Positions 30,474-30,518 of a stretch of 30,518 bases of DNA are shown piece after piece. The position numbers and the translations under genes were made by a program. The notes beneath the pieces were generated by a model. That model searched no databases and was not told where the DNA came from. It saw nothing but the letters and a program-made list of their open reading frames with translations. This DNA comes from Reclinomonas americana ATCC 50394. Its lineage: Eukaryota > Jakobida > Jakobea > Jakobida. The DNA lies in assembly GCA_048213135.1 (NCBI GenBank), contig PS015027.1, forward strand, positions 109,231-139,748, read 5' to 3'. Position 1 is the stretch's first letter; each line of letters begins with the position of its first letter.

Positions 30474-30518
30474 ATGAGCACGCACGGCGCCTTTGACACC
30501 ACCTACGGTGGCACCTAT
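30474..30518 (+). CDS. Start of a second Cys-rich family gene, cut by the right edge
   Basis: The ATG at 30474 opens MSTHGAFDTTYGGTY, in frame to the window end. The first five residues and the YGG(A/T)Y motif match the start of the protein at 28426, which suggests a tandem paralogue with COX17 between the copies. Only 15 codons are visible. Confidence 0.6.
   Translation, partial: MSTHGAFDTTYGGTY

Overview
The window is a piece of a compact, intron-rich, GC-rich nuclear genome, most likely from a free-living unicellular eukaryote (protist). Introns are short (mostly about 45-100 bases), begin with GTGCGT, GTGAGT or GTTGCG, and end in CAG or TAG. They carry CT/GA and CA/GT microsatellites, and four runs of N lie in or next to such repeats. 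The gene content (ATRX-like remodeller, XRCC1, a Sec1/Munc18 protein, COX17, an FYRN-like plus extended-PHD protein) is purely eukaryotic. I cannot name the species.

Layout, left to right. (1) Minus strand, 1-6937: a large SNF2 ATPase of the ATRX/RAD54L2 (ARIP4) type with an unusual RS-rich segment, cut by the left edge. (2) Plus strand, 7055-11428: XRCC1, head-to-head with gene 1 across 117 bases. (3) Plus strand, 11472-14486: a SCFD2-like Sec1/Munc18 protein starting 43 bases after the XRCC1 stop. (4) Minus strand, 14520-18058: an unidentified HEAT/ARM-type helical protein, converging on gene 3 with 33 bases between the stop codons. (5) Plus strand, 18239-24418: a large secreted protein made of a signal peptide, a CAP/SCP domain, a long array of EGF-like modules, a SUEL-type lectin domain and a His-rich then Tyr/Pro/Gln-rich tail. 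(6) Minus strand, 24617-27861: a chromatin-type protein with an FYRN-like region, long acidic stretches and an extended PHD finger. (7) Plus strand, 28426-29325: an intronless Cys-rich protein. (8) Plus strand, 29392-29918: COX17, split by one intron that contains an assembly gap. (9) Plus strand, 30474 to the right edge: the first codons of a second copy of the Cys-rich family.

Most gene models were joined by hand, by checking that each splice preserves frame and restores a known family motif. Examples are LTGYPLQN followed by VDF in gene 1, the second CX9C of COX17, and the XRCC1 N-terminus. The genes do not form one pathway. Genes 1 and 2 (chromatin remodelling and DNA break repair) share a short divergent promoter region. 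The most unusual items are the CAP-EGF-SUEL protein with ten introns that split cysteine codons at the same phase, the RS segment in an ATRX-type ATPase, and the repeated use of GTTGCG as a 5' splice site.
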